Below, in pieces: positions 34,219 to 42,111 of a stretch of 64,000 bases of DNA. Position 1 is the first letter of the stretch, and each line of letters starts with the position of its first letter. The position numbers and the translations under genes were made by a program. The notes below the pieces were generated by a model, which saw only the letters and a list, made by a program, of their open reading frames with translations, was not told the DNA's origin and made no database searches. Origin of the DNA: Streptomyces sp. NBC_01451 (GTDB lineage Bacteria; Actinomycetota; Actinomycetes; Streptomycetales; Streptomycetaceae); assembly GCF_036227485.1 (NCBI RefSeq), contig NZ_CP109479.1, forward strand, positions 2,108,001 through 2,172,000, given 5' to 3'.

Positions 34219-34977
34219 ATGCCCATATCGGCCAAAACGGCTGGAAACGTGTTCGTGTTCGGCGCTCTGGGCCTGACGCTCACCGCGTTGGCCTACCCCG
34301 CCATGGTCGGGGTGCAGAACACGACGAGTTCACCGGACCGCGTCATCGCCAACACCCGCTACGGACCGCTGACCGAGGCCGACCGGGACTTCGTGGTCAA
34401 GGTGCGCGCGGCGGGGCTGTGGGAGTACCCGTTGGGCGAGATGGCGATGGAGCGGGGCACGACCGTGGAGATGCGGGAGGCCGGCAAGCACCTGATCGTC
34501 GGTCACGCCGGACTCGACGACATGTGCCGCAGGATCGCCCCGGAACTCGGGGTGGTCCTGCCCAACGTGGCGTCGCCGCAACAGCAGCAGTTCGTGGCCA
34601 CCGCGGACGCCGCCGCCGGCAAGGAGTTCGACTCCACCGCGGTCACCATCATGCGGGTGACCCACGGCCAGATCTTCCCGGTCATCGCCAAGACCCGCGC
34701 CACCACCAGGAACGTCATGGTCCGCGCCCTGGCCGACCTGGCCAACGACACCGTCCTCGACCACATCACCGTGCTGGAGAACACCGGCCTGGTCAACATC
34801 GACCAGGTCAACTTCCAGCAGAGCACGCCCCCGAAACTGCCCAAGGACGACACGACCCCACCGCCGCCCCTGCCGGGCGCACCGATGGTCGCGCTCACCC
34901 CGCGCCCGGACCTGAACATCCACACGGCCGCCCCGGCGCCCACGGGACCGTCGGGTCCGTCGCCGTCGGCGGGCTGA
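34219..34977 (+). CDS. DUF4142 exported/anchored protein
   Basis: 252 residues, AGGAGG before the ATG. An N-terminal hydrophobic segment (VFVFGALGLTLTALAYPAMV) acts as signal or anchor. The helical DUF4142 bundle follows, with TEADRDFVVKVRAAGLWEYP, AMERGTTVEMREAGKHLIVG, HAGLDDMCRRIAPELGVVLP and TVLDHITVLENTGLVN. The last 50 residues are Pro-rich. DUF4142 resembles ferritin-like bundles, but metal ligands are not obvious here. It is probably controlled by the adjacent MarR regulator. Confidence 0.82.
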   Translation: MPISAKTAGNVFVFGALGLTLTALAYPAMVGVQNTTSSPDRVIANTRYGPLTEADRDFVVKVRAAGLWEYPLGEMAMERGTTVEMREAGKHLIVGHAGLDDMCRRIAPELGVVLPNVASPQQQQFVATADAAAGKEFDSTAVTIMRVTHGQIFPVIAKTRATTRNVMVRALADLANDTVLDHITVLENTGLVNIDQVNFQQSTPPKLPKDDTTPPPPLPGAPMVALTPRPDLNIHTAAPAPTGPSGPSPSAG

Positions 34978-35014
34978 GAGACCTCGGCCCGGATCCCGCC
35001 CGCCGTGGACGGCG

Positions 35015-35539
35015 TCAGACGATCGCGCTGTCCGCCCAGCCGAGCGGGTGCGGCTCCGTGTCGCCCGCCGCCGGGGCCGGGGGTTCGCCACCCGCCTCGC
35101 TGAAGGCGGTGAGTGCTTCGACGAGCGCTGCCCGCTGTGCCGGGGCCAGACGCGACACGATCCCGGAGATCTCGGCCCGCCGCCGCGCCGTGACGTCCTC
35201 GACCGTGCGACGCCCCTCCTCGGTGAGGCCAAGCTGCGTCTCACGGCGGTTGTCGGGGTTGAGGTGCCGTTCGGCGAGGCCCGCCGCGATCAGCCGGTCG
35301 ATCATGCGCATCGCGGTGGACGGGGCCACCTGGAGCTGGTCGGCGAGCGTGACCAGCTTGGTGTCGCCGCGCGTGGACAGGACGACCAGCATGCGGAACT
35401 GCGGGAGCGTCACACGCTCCTCGACCTCCGCGAGAGAACGGGCGGAGACCGCCACCAGCAGCCGCGACGCGGTCAGCACCGCACGGGTCACCGCGTCAAC
35501 ATCGTCCATGTCCCCCGCGGGGGTCTCGCGCTCCGCCAT
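35015..35539 (-). CDS. MarR-family transcriptional regulator
   Basis: 174 residues. VTLPQFRMLVVLSTRGDTKL, VTLADQLQVAPSTAMRMIDR, LIAAGLAERHLNPDNRRETQ and LGLTEEGRRTVEDVTARRRA form the winged helix with its wing. It diverges from the LanC-like gene across about 149 bases and may control it; no clear palindrome stands out. It is a different subgroup from the MarR at 33568. Confidence 0.88.
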   Translation of the reverse strand: MAERETPAGDMDDVDAVTRAVLTASRLLVAVSARSLAEVEERVTLPQFRMLVVLSTRGDTKLVTLADQLQVAPSTAMRMIDRLIAAGLAERHLNPDNRRETQLGLTEEGRRTVEDVTARRRAEISGIVSRLAPAQRAALVEALTAFSEAGGEPPAPAAGDTEPHPLGWADSAIV

Positions 35540-35688
35540 GGGTCCTTTCTACCGTGCCGCGGTGAACCCTCCCGCACCCGAGGGGAACAGACTTTCCCTG
35601 CCCGTGACCGTGGCGGCGGAGCGGGAGCATCGCGGCACCGCAGGTGGGCGCCTTCCGGTGGGTGATCGGGCGGTTGTAGCGTGACCGG

Positions 35689-37065
35689 GTGCCGGAGAAC
35701 AGCGTGAGCCACGCGAAGCGTTCGTACGACGAGTACCGGGAACTGGGCGAGGCCGCCTGGTCGTGGGTGCTGGACCAGGTCCGCGACGACGACGGCCCGT
35801 GGCTGCCGGAGACGGTGTCCGAGGACACGGCGAAGGACGCTCCGGACCCCGTACCGGCCAAGGACCGCGACTGTCTGTACGCGGGGATCGCCGGCCTGGC
35901 CCCCGTGCTGGCCGAGATCGCCCGCCACCGCGAACCGACCGAGCGGGAGCGGTCGTTGACGGCCGGGATCGTGACCAGGCTGTCGGCGGCGGCGGAAACC
36001 CGCACGGAACCCTCGCTGTACGACGGCCTGTCCGGTGACGTGACGGCGCTGAGGCTGCTCGCACCGGGCACGGAGTCGGTGGCGCTGCGGCGGCTGGCCG
36101 AGCTGGCGGCGCCGGACGGCTGGCGGACCACCGTCGACTTCGAAGCCGGCTCGGACGCGCCCCTCAACGACATCATCATGGGCACCGCGGGCGTGGTCCT
36201 CACCGCCGTCTGGGCGGGCGGCGAGTTCGCGGAGCCGATCGCCACGACGGGCTGCGAGGCGCTGCTGCGGGTGGCGGACCGCACGGAGGCGGGCCTGGAC
36301 TGGGGCATCGGGGCGACCACGGAGTGGCGGGCGCCGAACTACTCCCACGGCACCGCCGGAGTGGCCTCGGCACTGGCCGTGGCGGGGGCGGCGCTGGGCC
36401 GCGAGGACTTCGTCGAGGCGGCCGTCCTGGGGGCCCAACACGTTCTGTCCGTTGGCCAGTTGGACGACGGCGGCTTCGTCGTTCCGCACACGATCCCGCC
36501 GTCGAAGCGCGAGGTCGAGCCGGTGACGTACACCTGGTGCCACGGTCCGGCGGGTACCTCGCACCTGTTCTCGGCGCTGGCGCACGCGGGCGTGGCGGAG
36601 GTGTCGGGGCTCGGCGTCGGCGAGCTGCGGCAGCGCTGCATGACCTCGCTCCTCACCTCGGGCCTCCCCGAGCGCCTGCGTCCCGGCTTCTGGGACAACG
36701 ACGGCCGCTGCTGCGGCACGGCGGGCGTGGGCGACGTACTCCTGGACGCGGCGCAGGACCGCGGGGACACGGACGCCGCGGAGCCCCTGGTGCGGGCGGC
36801 GCGCGTGATGGGCGACGCGCTGGTGGAGCGGGCGATCAGGGACGGGGCGGGCGCCCGCTGGCGCTTCATCGAATACCGTCAGGAGGACCCGCTGCTGCCG
36901 CCGGGCACCTCGTGGATGCAGGGCGCGGCGGGCATCGCGGCGTACCTCTTCCGGCTGGCCCGGTTCGTCGAGACGGGGCCCGAGGCAGCGGTGGTGGACC
37001 GGCCGGACCAGTGGTGGGCGGTACCGGAGCGGCTGCGTACCACGGGCGGTGCGGCCGGCTCCTGA
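35689..37065 (+). CDS. Stand-alone LanC-like (lanthionine synthetase C-like) protein
   Basis: 458 residues from a GTG. The alpha/alpha toroid repeats show DCLYAGIAGLAPVLAEIARH, SLYDGLSGDVTAL, IIMGTAGVVLTAVWAGG, YSHGTAGVASALAVAGAALG, YTWCHGPAGTSHLFSALAHA, GRCCGTAGVGDVLLDAAQD and WMQGAAGIAAYLFRLARF. The zinc ligands of LanC would be Cys284 and Cys341 with Cys342 in the place usually held by His (C-C-G in place of C-H-G). No precursor peptide or dehydratase is nearby, so it may not make lanthipeptides. LanC-like proteins can also add glutathione or act on other dehydrated proteins. Divergent MarR gene upstream. Confidence 0.85.
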   Translation: MPENSVSHAKRSYDEYRELGEAAWSWVLDQVRDDDGPWLPETVSEDTAKDAPDPVPAKDRDCLYAGIAGLAPVLAEIARHREPTERERSLTAGIVTRLSAAAETRTEPSLYDGLSGDVTALRLLAPGTESVALRRLAELAAPDGWRTTVDFEAGSDAPLNDIIMGTAGVVLTAVWAGGEFAEPIATTGCEALLRVADRTEAGLDWGIGATTEWRAPNYSHGTAGVASALAVAGAALGREDFVEAAVLGAQHVLSVGQLDDGGFVVPHTIPPSKREVEPVTYTWCHGPAGTSHLFSALAHAGVAEVSGLGVGELRQRCMTSLLTSGLPERLRPGFWDNDGRCCGTAGVGDVLLDAAQDRGDTDAAEPLVRAARVMGDALVERAIRDGAGARWRFIEYRQEDPLLPPGTSWMQGAAGIAAYLFRLARFVETGPEAAVVDRPDQWWAVPERLRTTGGAAGS

Positions 37066-37081
37066 GCCCCGGCGGACGGGA

Positions 37082-39178
37082 TCAGTCCAGCGCCTGTTCG
37101 GCCCAGATCGTCTTGCCGGTCCTGGTGTGCCGGGTGCCCCAGCTGGTGGTGAGCTGGGCGACCAGGAGGAGTCCCCGGCCGCCCTCGTCGAAGATCCTGG
37201 CCCGGCGCAGGTGCGGTGAGGTCGAACTGCCGTCGGAGACCTCGCAGATGAGCGTACGGTCGTGGATCAGCCGGAGCTGGATCGGGTCGGCGCCGTAGCG
37301 GATCGCGTTGGTGACGAGTTCACTGACGACCAGTTCGGTGACGAAGGCGGCATCCTCCAGGCCCCACTGCTCCAACTGGGCGACGGCGCGTCTGCGGGCC
37401 TCGGCGACCACCTCGAAGTCGGCGGGCAGGTCCCAGACGCGGACGTGGCCGGCGTCCAGGGCGCGGGTGCGGGCCAGCACCAGGGCGACGTCGTCGCCGG
37501 GGTTCTTCGGCAGCAGGGCGGACAGGACCCGGTCGCAGCGGTCCTCCAGCGAGGCGTGCGCGCTGTGACCGTCCGCGAGGGTCCGGGCCAGCAGGGCGAT
37601 GCCGAGGTCCGGGTCGCCCGCGGCGGCCTCGACCAGCCCGTCCGTGAACAGGGCGACGAGGCTGCCCTCCGGCAACTGGATCTCGGTGGTCTCGAAGGGC
37701 AGACCGCCCACCCCGAGCACCGGCCCGACGCTGACGTCGACGACCTTGGTCTCGCCGTCCGGCAGGACCAGCACGGGCGGCGGGTGGCCGGCGCTGGCGA
37801 CGGCCAGCTCGCGGGAGACCGGGTCGTAGACCGCGTACAGGCAGGTCGCCCCGGTGGCGCCGACGGCCGCCCGGCCGCCGCCGGTGGCGCTGTCGTCGTC
37901 CGCGGCGAGGCGCAGCACCAGGTCGTCGAGGTGGGCCAGCAGCTCGTCGGGCGGCAGGTCGACATCGGCGAGCGTCTGGACCGCCGTACGCAGTCTGCCC
38001 ATGGTCGCCGACGCCTGGATGCCGTGGCCGACCACGTCGCCGACGACCAGGCCGACGCGCGCGCCCGACAGGGGGATGACGTCGAACCAGTCGCCGCCGA
38101 CACCGGCGCGCGAGTCGGTGGGCAGATAGCGGGAGGCCACGTCCACCGCCGACTGCCGGGAGGGGCCGCGCGGCAGCAGGCTCTCCTGGAGGGCGAGGGC
38201 GGTGCCGCGCTCGCGGGTGTAGCGGCGGGCGTTGTCGACGCAGAGGGCGGCGCGGCTCGCCAGCTCCCTCGCCAGGACGAAGTCGTCCTCGTTGAAGACG
38301 TCGGGCCTGGTGCGCAGCAGGACGGCGACCCCGAGTGTCGTACCGCGCGCGATGAGCGGCACGGCCACCAGCGAGGTGACGACGACTCCGCGCAGGCTCT
38401 GGGCCCGCTCGGGCGCGCTCGCCATCCAGTGGTCGAAGTCGGGGGCGCCGCTGCGGCTGAGCACCGGCTGTCCGGTGCGCAGCGCCCGGGCGGGCGGGGA
38501 GTACGGCGGGTACGTGTCGGTGGCGCCCGGGCCGAGGGCGGGCGCGGGCGCCCCGGCGCTCCCGGCGGCGTGGGCGAGGCGGCGCAGCACGACGGCGCCG
38601 TCCGGACCGGCCTCGGCGGGCTCGTCGCCGCGCATGACGGCCTCCAGCAGGTCCACGCTGGCGAAGTCGGCGAACCGGGGAACGACCAGGTCGGCGAGTT
38701 CCTGGGCGGTGCGGTCGAGGTCCAGGCTGGTGCCGATCGAGACGGCCGCCTCGTCGAGCACCGCCAGCCGCTGCCGCGCCCAGTGCTGCTCACTGCTGTC
38801 GAACGCGGCCATCCCGACCGCGCACACCTCGCCCGAGGCGTCCCGGACGGGCCACAGCTCCAGGTTCCAGGCGTGCTCGCGGATACCGGAGGGTGCCCGC
38901 GTGAAGCTCTCGTAGTGCGTGGGCTTGCCCGTCTCGGCCACGTCCCGCAGGGCCGCCAGCATGCCGAGCTGCTCGACGTCCGCCGGTACGCCGTACGGGA
39001 AGACCTGGCCGAGCAGTACGTCCTCCTCGACGCCCATCACCTGGCAGGCCACGTCGTTGAGCCGCCGGTAGCGCTGCTCGATGTCGAAGACGGACATCGA
39101 GAAGGCCGCCTGCCGAAACGCCTGTTCCACCAGGTCAGGTCCGTCGGGATGGTCGTCGTCAGCGCGCTCGGAGGCCAT
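37082..39178 (-). CDS. PAS-GAF-SpoIIE phosphatase-HATPase signalling protein
   Basis: 698 residues from the ATG at 39178. Order of domains: PAS (about 15-130, FSMSVFDIEQRYRRLNDVAC), GAF (about 150-325), PP2C/SpoIIE phosphatase (about 335-545; ALQESLLPRG, GVGGDWFDVIPLSGARVGLV, DVVGHGIQAS, ALFTDGLVEA) and a C-terminal anti-sigma-type ATPase (about 560-695; ELVVSELVTNAIRYGADPI, EVSDGSSTSPHLRRA, EGGRGLLLVAQL). Such proteins control anti-sigma-factor antagonists in partner-switching pathways and are numerous in Streptomyces. No partner gene is adjacent. The acidic metal ligands of the phosphatase are present. Confidence 0.92.
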   Translation of the reverse strand: MASERADDDHPDGPDLVEQAFRQAAFSMSVFDIEQRYRRLNDVACQVMGVEEDVLLGQVFPYGVPADVEQLGMLAALRDVAETGKPTHYESFTRAPSGIREHAWNLELWPVRDASGEVCAVGMAAFDSSEQHWARQRLAVLDEAAVSIGTSLDLDRTAQELADLVVPRFADFASVDLLEAVMRGDEPAEAGPDGAVVLRRLAHAAGSAGAPAPALGPGATDTYPPYSPPARALRTGQPVLSRSGAPDFDHWMASAPERAQSLRGVVVTSLVAVPLIARGTTLGVAVLLRTRPDVFNEDDFVLARELASRAALCVDNARRYTRERGTALALQESLLPRGPSRQSAVDVASRYLPTDSRAGVGGDWFDVIPLSGARVGLVVGDVVGHGIQASATMGRLRTAVQTLADVDLPPDELLAHLDDLVLRLAADDDSATGGGRAAVGATGATCLYAVYDPVSRELAVASAGHPPPVLVLPDGETKVVDVSVGPVLGVGGLPFETTEIQLPEGSLVALFTDGLVEAAAGDPDLGIALLARTLADGHSAHASLEDRCDRVLSALLPKNPGDDVALVLARTRALDAGHVRVWDLPADFEVVAEARRRAVAQLEQWGLEDAAFVTELVVSELVTNAIRYGADPIQLRLIHDRTLICEVSDGSSTSPHLRRARIFDEGGRGLLLVAQLTTSWGTRHTRTGKTIWAEQALD

Positions 39179-39312
39179 GGATTCAGTGTCCTCCCCCACC
39201 CGGACGGCAACAACCGAACACGTCCGAACGCGCACGCGGAGTTCGTGTACGCCATTCGCGGAGGAGGCTCGACCGAGGTGGACGGGTGGAGAGGTACAGG
39301 GGCTTCAGGAGT

Positions 39313-39984
39313 TCAGTGGGCCCAGTCGCCCCGGACATGGCCGAGGTGCCGGGTCATCACGGTCCGTACGCGCTCCGCGTCCCGGGCGAGGAGCGCGTCG
39401 AGGATCTCCAGGTGCTCCTCGGCGGTCGACTTCAGCAGACCGCGTTCGGCCAGTGCGGTGAGCCCGTACAGCCGGGACCGTTTGCGCAGGTCGCCGACGA
39501 CCTCGACCAGGTGCTGGTTGCCGGCCAGGGCGAGCAGGCCGAGGTGGAAGCGGCGGTCGGCCTCGACATGCGCGATGAGATCGCCGCTGTCCGCCGCGGC
39601 GACGCTTTCCACCGCGTACGTGCGCAGCGCCTCCAGCGCGACCGGATCGGCGGTCGCGGCGAGGCCCACGGTGGTCGGGATCTCGATCAGCGACCGGATG
39701 TGGGTGTACTCGTCGAGCTGCCCCTCGGAGACCGTGGTGACCCGGAAACCCTTGTTGGGCACGGGGTCGACCATGCCCTCCTTCACCAGGTCGAGCATGG
39801 CCTCGCGCACCGGGGTCGCCGAGACGCCGAAACGGGCGGCGAGCGAGGGCGCCGAGTAGACCTCGCCGGGCCGCAGTTCACCGGCGACGAGCGCGGCCCG
39901 CAGCGCGTCGGCGACGCTCGCCCGGTAACTGGGCCGCGGCCCGCCGATGCTGGGCAGGGCGGGGCCGGTGCGCTCGGCGGCCAT
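39313..39984 (-). CDS. GntR/FadR-family regulator of the hydroxyproline operon
   Basis: 223 residues. N-terminal winged helix: SVADALRAALVAGELRPGEV, YSAPSLAARFGVSATPVREA and MLDLVKEGMVDPVPNKGFRV. C-terminal FCD effector domain with His/Asp candidates in AHVEADRRFHLGLLALAGNQ, LVEVVGDLRK and EEHLEILDALLARDAERV. It is the last of six leftward genes, 42 bases after the epimerase, so it is probably the local repressor responding to hydroxyproline or a pathway intermediate. Confidence 0.88.
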   Translation of the reverse strand: MAAERTGPALPSIGGPRPSYRASVADALRAALVAGELRPGEVYSAPSLAARFGVSATPVREAMLDLVKEGMVDPVPNKGFRVTTVSEGQLDEYTHIRSLIEIPTTVGLAATADPVALEALRTYAVESVAAADSGDLIAHVEADRRFHLGLLALAGNQHLVEVVGDLRKRSRLYGLTALAERGLLKSTAEEHLEILDALLARDAERVRTVMTRHLGHVRGDWAH

Positions 39985-40026
39985 GGGTTCTCCTGGTGGA
40001 TCTGATGGATCTCGGGTCGGGCGGTG

Positions 40027-41028
40027 TCAGAGTACGAAGCCCGCCGGGAACGGGTCGTCGGGGTCCAGCAAATACTGGGCGGTGCCCGTGATCCAGGCGC
40101 GGCCGGTGATCGTGGGCACCACGGCGGGACGTCCGGCGACCTCCGTGCTCTCGACGAGCCGCCCGGTGAACGACGTACCGATGAAGGACTCGTTCAAGAA
40201 GTCCTGGTGCAGCGGGAGTTCACCGCGCGCGTGCAGCTGTGCCATCCGGGCGGAGGTGCCGGTGCCGCAGGGCGAGCGGTCGAACCAGCCGGGGTGGATG
40301 GCCATCGCGTGCCGGGAGCGGTTCGCGTTCGAGCCGGGGGCCGCCAGATAGACGTGGTGGACGCCGTTGATGGTCGGGTTCTCCGGGTGTACGGGGGGAC
40401 TGTCGGCGTTGATCGCGTCCATCAGGGCGAGTCCGGCGGCGAGGATGTCGTCCTTGCGCTCACGTTCGAAGGGCAGGCCGAACTCGTCGAGGGGCAGGAT
40501 GGCGTAGAAGTTGCCTCCGAAGGCGAGGTCGTACGTCACCGTGCGGCCGTCGGCGAGGGTCGCCTTGCGGTCCAGGTCCACCGCGAACGAGGGCACGTTG
40601 CGGATCGTGACCGCCTTCGCCGCGCCGTCCTCCACCGCCACCTCGGCGACGACGAGCCCGGCCGGGGTGTCGAGGCGGATGGTGGTGACCGGCTCGACGA
40701 CGGGAACCATGCCGGTCTCGACGAGCACGGTCGCCACGCCGATCGTGCCGTGCCCGCACATCGGCAGATAGCCGGAGACCTCGATGTAGACGACGCCGTA
40801 GTCGCAGTCGGGCCGGGTCGGTGGCTGGAGGACCGCCCCGCTCATGGCGGGGTGCCCGCGCGGCTCGTTCATCAGGAAGTTCCGTACGTCGTCCCGGTGT
40901 TCGCGGAACCACAGCCGGCGTTCGTTCATCGTGTCGCCGGGGATCGTGCCGATTCCGCCGGTGACGACCCGGGTCGGCATGCCCTCGGTGTGCGAGTCGA
41001 CGGCGTGCAGGACGAGCTTGCTGCGCAT
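40027..41028 (-). CDS. 4-hydroxyproline 2-epimerase (proline racemase family)
   Basis: 333 residues. The two-base mechanism Cys residues are in GYLPMCGHGTIGVATVLVE and DRSPCGTGTSARMAQLHA; the conserved HAVDSHTEGMPTRVV start and GNFYAILPLDEFG are also present. Cys at both catalytic positions fits an epimerase and not a dehydratase. The neighbours (D-hydroxyproline dehydrogenase subunits and a deaminase) indicate conversion of trans-4-hydroxy-L-proline to cis-4-hydroxy-D-proline. Confidence 0.9.
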   Translation of the reverse strand: MRSKLVLHAVDSHTEGMPTRVVTGGIGTIPGDTMNERRLWFREHRDDVRNFLMNEPRGHPAMSGAVLQPPTRPDCDYGVVYIEVSGYLPMCGHGTIGVATVLVETGMVPVVEPVTTIRLDTPAGLVVAEVAVEDGAAKAVTIRNVPSFAVDLDRKATLADGRTVTYDLAFGGNFYAILPLDEFGLPFERERKDDILAAGLALMDAINADSPPVHPENPTINGVHHVYLAAPGSNANRSRHAMAIHPGWFDRSPCGTGTSARMAQLHARGELPLHQDFLNESFIGTSFTGRLVESTEVAGRPAVVPTITGRAWITGTAQYLLDPDDPFPAGFVL

Positions 41029-41066
41029 GATCGCGATCCTCTCAGGTCAACTCGGGCCGACGTGCC

Positions 41067-41118
41067 GTCGGCTCAGGTCGGCGGGCTGTCGGCTCAGGTC
41101 GGCGGGCTGTCGGCTCAG
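41067..41118. repeat. 21-bp tandem repeat carrying duplicated stop codon
   Basis: Two and a half direct copies of GTCGGCTCAGGTCGGCGGGC plus a final T. The third, partial copy overlaps the TGA of the deaminase gene, so each unit carries the same gene-end sequence. It fills most of the gap between the deaminase and epimerase genes. Confidence 0.8.
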
Positions 41119-42011
41119 GCGAGGCCGAGGGCGACGGCCTTCTCGGTGGCCTCGCGGACCGCCTTCTCCTGGTCCGGCAGCAGCGGCATGCGCGGCGGGC
41201 GGACGGGACCGCCGTGCCGGCCGACGATGTCCATCGAGAGCTTGATGGCCTGCACGAACTCGACCTTGGAGTCCCAGCGGTGGAGTGCGTGCAGTTGCCG
41301 GTAGAGCGGCAGGGCGGTGGCCAGGTCGCCCGCCACGGCGGCGCGGTACAGCTCGACGGTCGCCCTGGGCAGGGCGTTGGGGTAACCGGCGACCCAGCCC
41401 ACCGCCCCGGCCGTGGCCAGCTCCAGCAGGACGTCGTCGGCGCCGATCAACACGTCGAGTTCCGGGGCGAGTTCCTGGATCTGGTAGATGCGCCGGGTGT
41501 CCCCGGAGAACTCCTTCACGCCCTTGATGTGTCCGGCCGCGTGCAGCTCGGCGAGCAGTTCGGGGGTGAGGTCGATCTTGGTGTCGATCGGGTTGTTGTA
41601 CGCCACGATGTCGATACCGGCCTCGGCGACGGCGGCGTAGTGCGCGAGCACCGAACGCTCGTCGCCGCGGTAGGCGTTGGGCGGCAGCAGCATGACGGCC
41701 GCGCAGCCGGCGTCCTTGGCCTGTGCGGCCCAGCGGGCGGACTCGGCGGAGCCGTAGGCGGCCACACCCGGCATGACCCGGTCCCCGCCGATCGCGGCGA
41801 CGGCGGTCTCGACGACCTTCACCCGCTCCTCGGCGGTGAGCACCTGGTACTCACCGAGGGAGCCGTTCGGTACGACACCGTCGCAGCCGTTCTCGACGAG
41901 CCACCGGCAATGGTCCGCGTAGGCCTCGTAGTTGACGCTCAGATCGTCGTTCAACGGCAGCGCGGTGGCGACGAGGACGCCTCGCCAGACAGGGGCGGGG
42001 GTGCTACTCAT
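41115..42011 (-). CDS. Pyrroline-4-hydroxy-2-carboxylate deaminase (DHDPS/NAL family)
   Basis: 298 residues of TIM barrel. GVVPNGSLGEYQVLTAEERV (the family G-x-x-GE motif), the tyrosine in GIDIVAYNNPIDTKIDL and the Schiff-base Lys in HIKGVKEFSGDTRRI are present. In hydroxyproline catabolism this family member removes water and ammonia from 1-pyrroline-4-hydroxy-2-carboxylate, giving alpha-ketoglutarate semialdehyde. The assignment depends on the operon. On sequence alone it could be another aldolase or dehydratase of the family. The semialdehyde dehydrogenase expected next is not in the window. Confidence 0.85.
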   Translation of the reverse strand: MSSTPAPVWRGVLVATALPLNDDLSVNYEAYADHCRWLVENGCDGVVPNGSLGEYQVLTAEERVKVVETAVAAIGGDRVMPGVAAYGSAESARWAAQAKDAGCAAVMLLPPNAYRGDERSVLAHYAAVAEAGIDIVAYNNPIDTKIDLTPELLAELHAAGHIKGVKEFSGDTRRIYQIQELAPELDVLIGADDVLLELATAGAVGWVAGYPNALPRATVELYRAAVAGDLATALPLYRQLHALHRWDSKVEFVQAIKLSMDIVGRHGGPVRPPRMPLLPDQEKAVREATEKAVALGLA

Positions 42012-42057
42012 GAGGGACCTCAACTTTCGGAATCGGGGGTAGGGAGAAGCGCCCTGA

Positions 42058-42099
42058 AGGGGCGCGGGGAACTGCGCGACCAGCCACAACGGCCCCGCA
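42058..42099. repeat. Dispersed Streptomyces-type repeat, copy A
   Basis: The element begins AGGGGCGCGGGGAACTGCGC and continues through GACCAGCCACAACGGCCCCG. A near-identical copy in reverse orientation lies at 61729-61761, with a single mismatch over about 33 bases. It sits in the 100-base gap between the FAD subunit gene (upstream) and the deaminase. A short inverted repeat (GCGCCC...GGGCGC) overlaps its edge. Confidence 0.8.
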
Positions 42100-42111
42100 G
42101 ACAACACACGG

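Noticed and set aside
35689..37065. Lanthipeptide biosynthetic cluster around the LanC-like gene
   Set aside because: No dehydratase, precursor peptide, protease or dedicated transporter is adjacent; the neighbours are MarR regulators and a SpoIIE-type protein.
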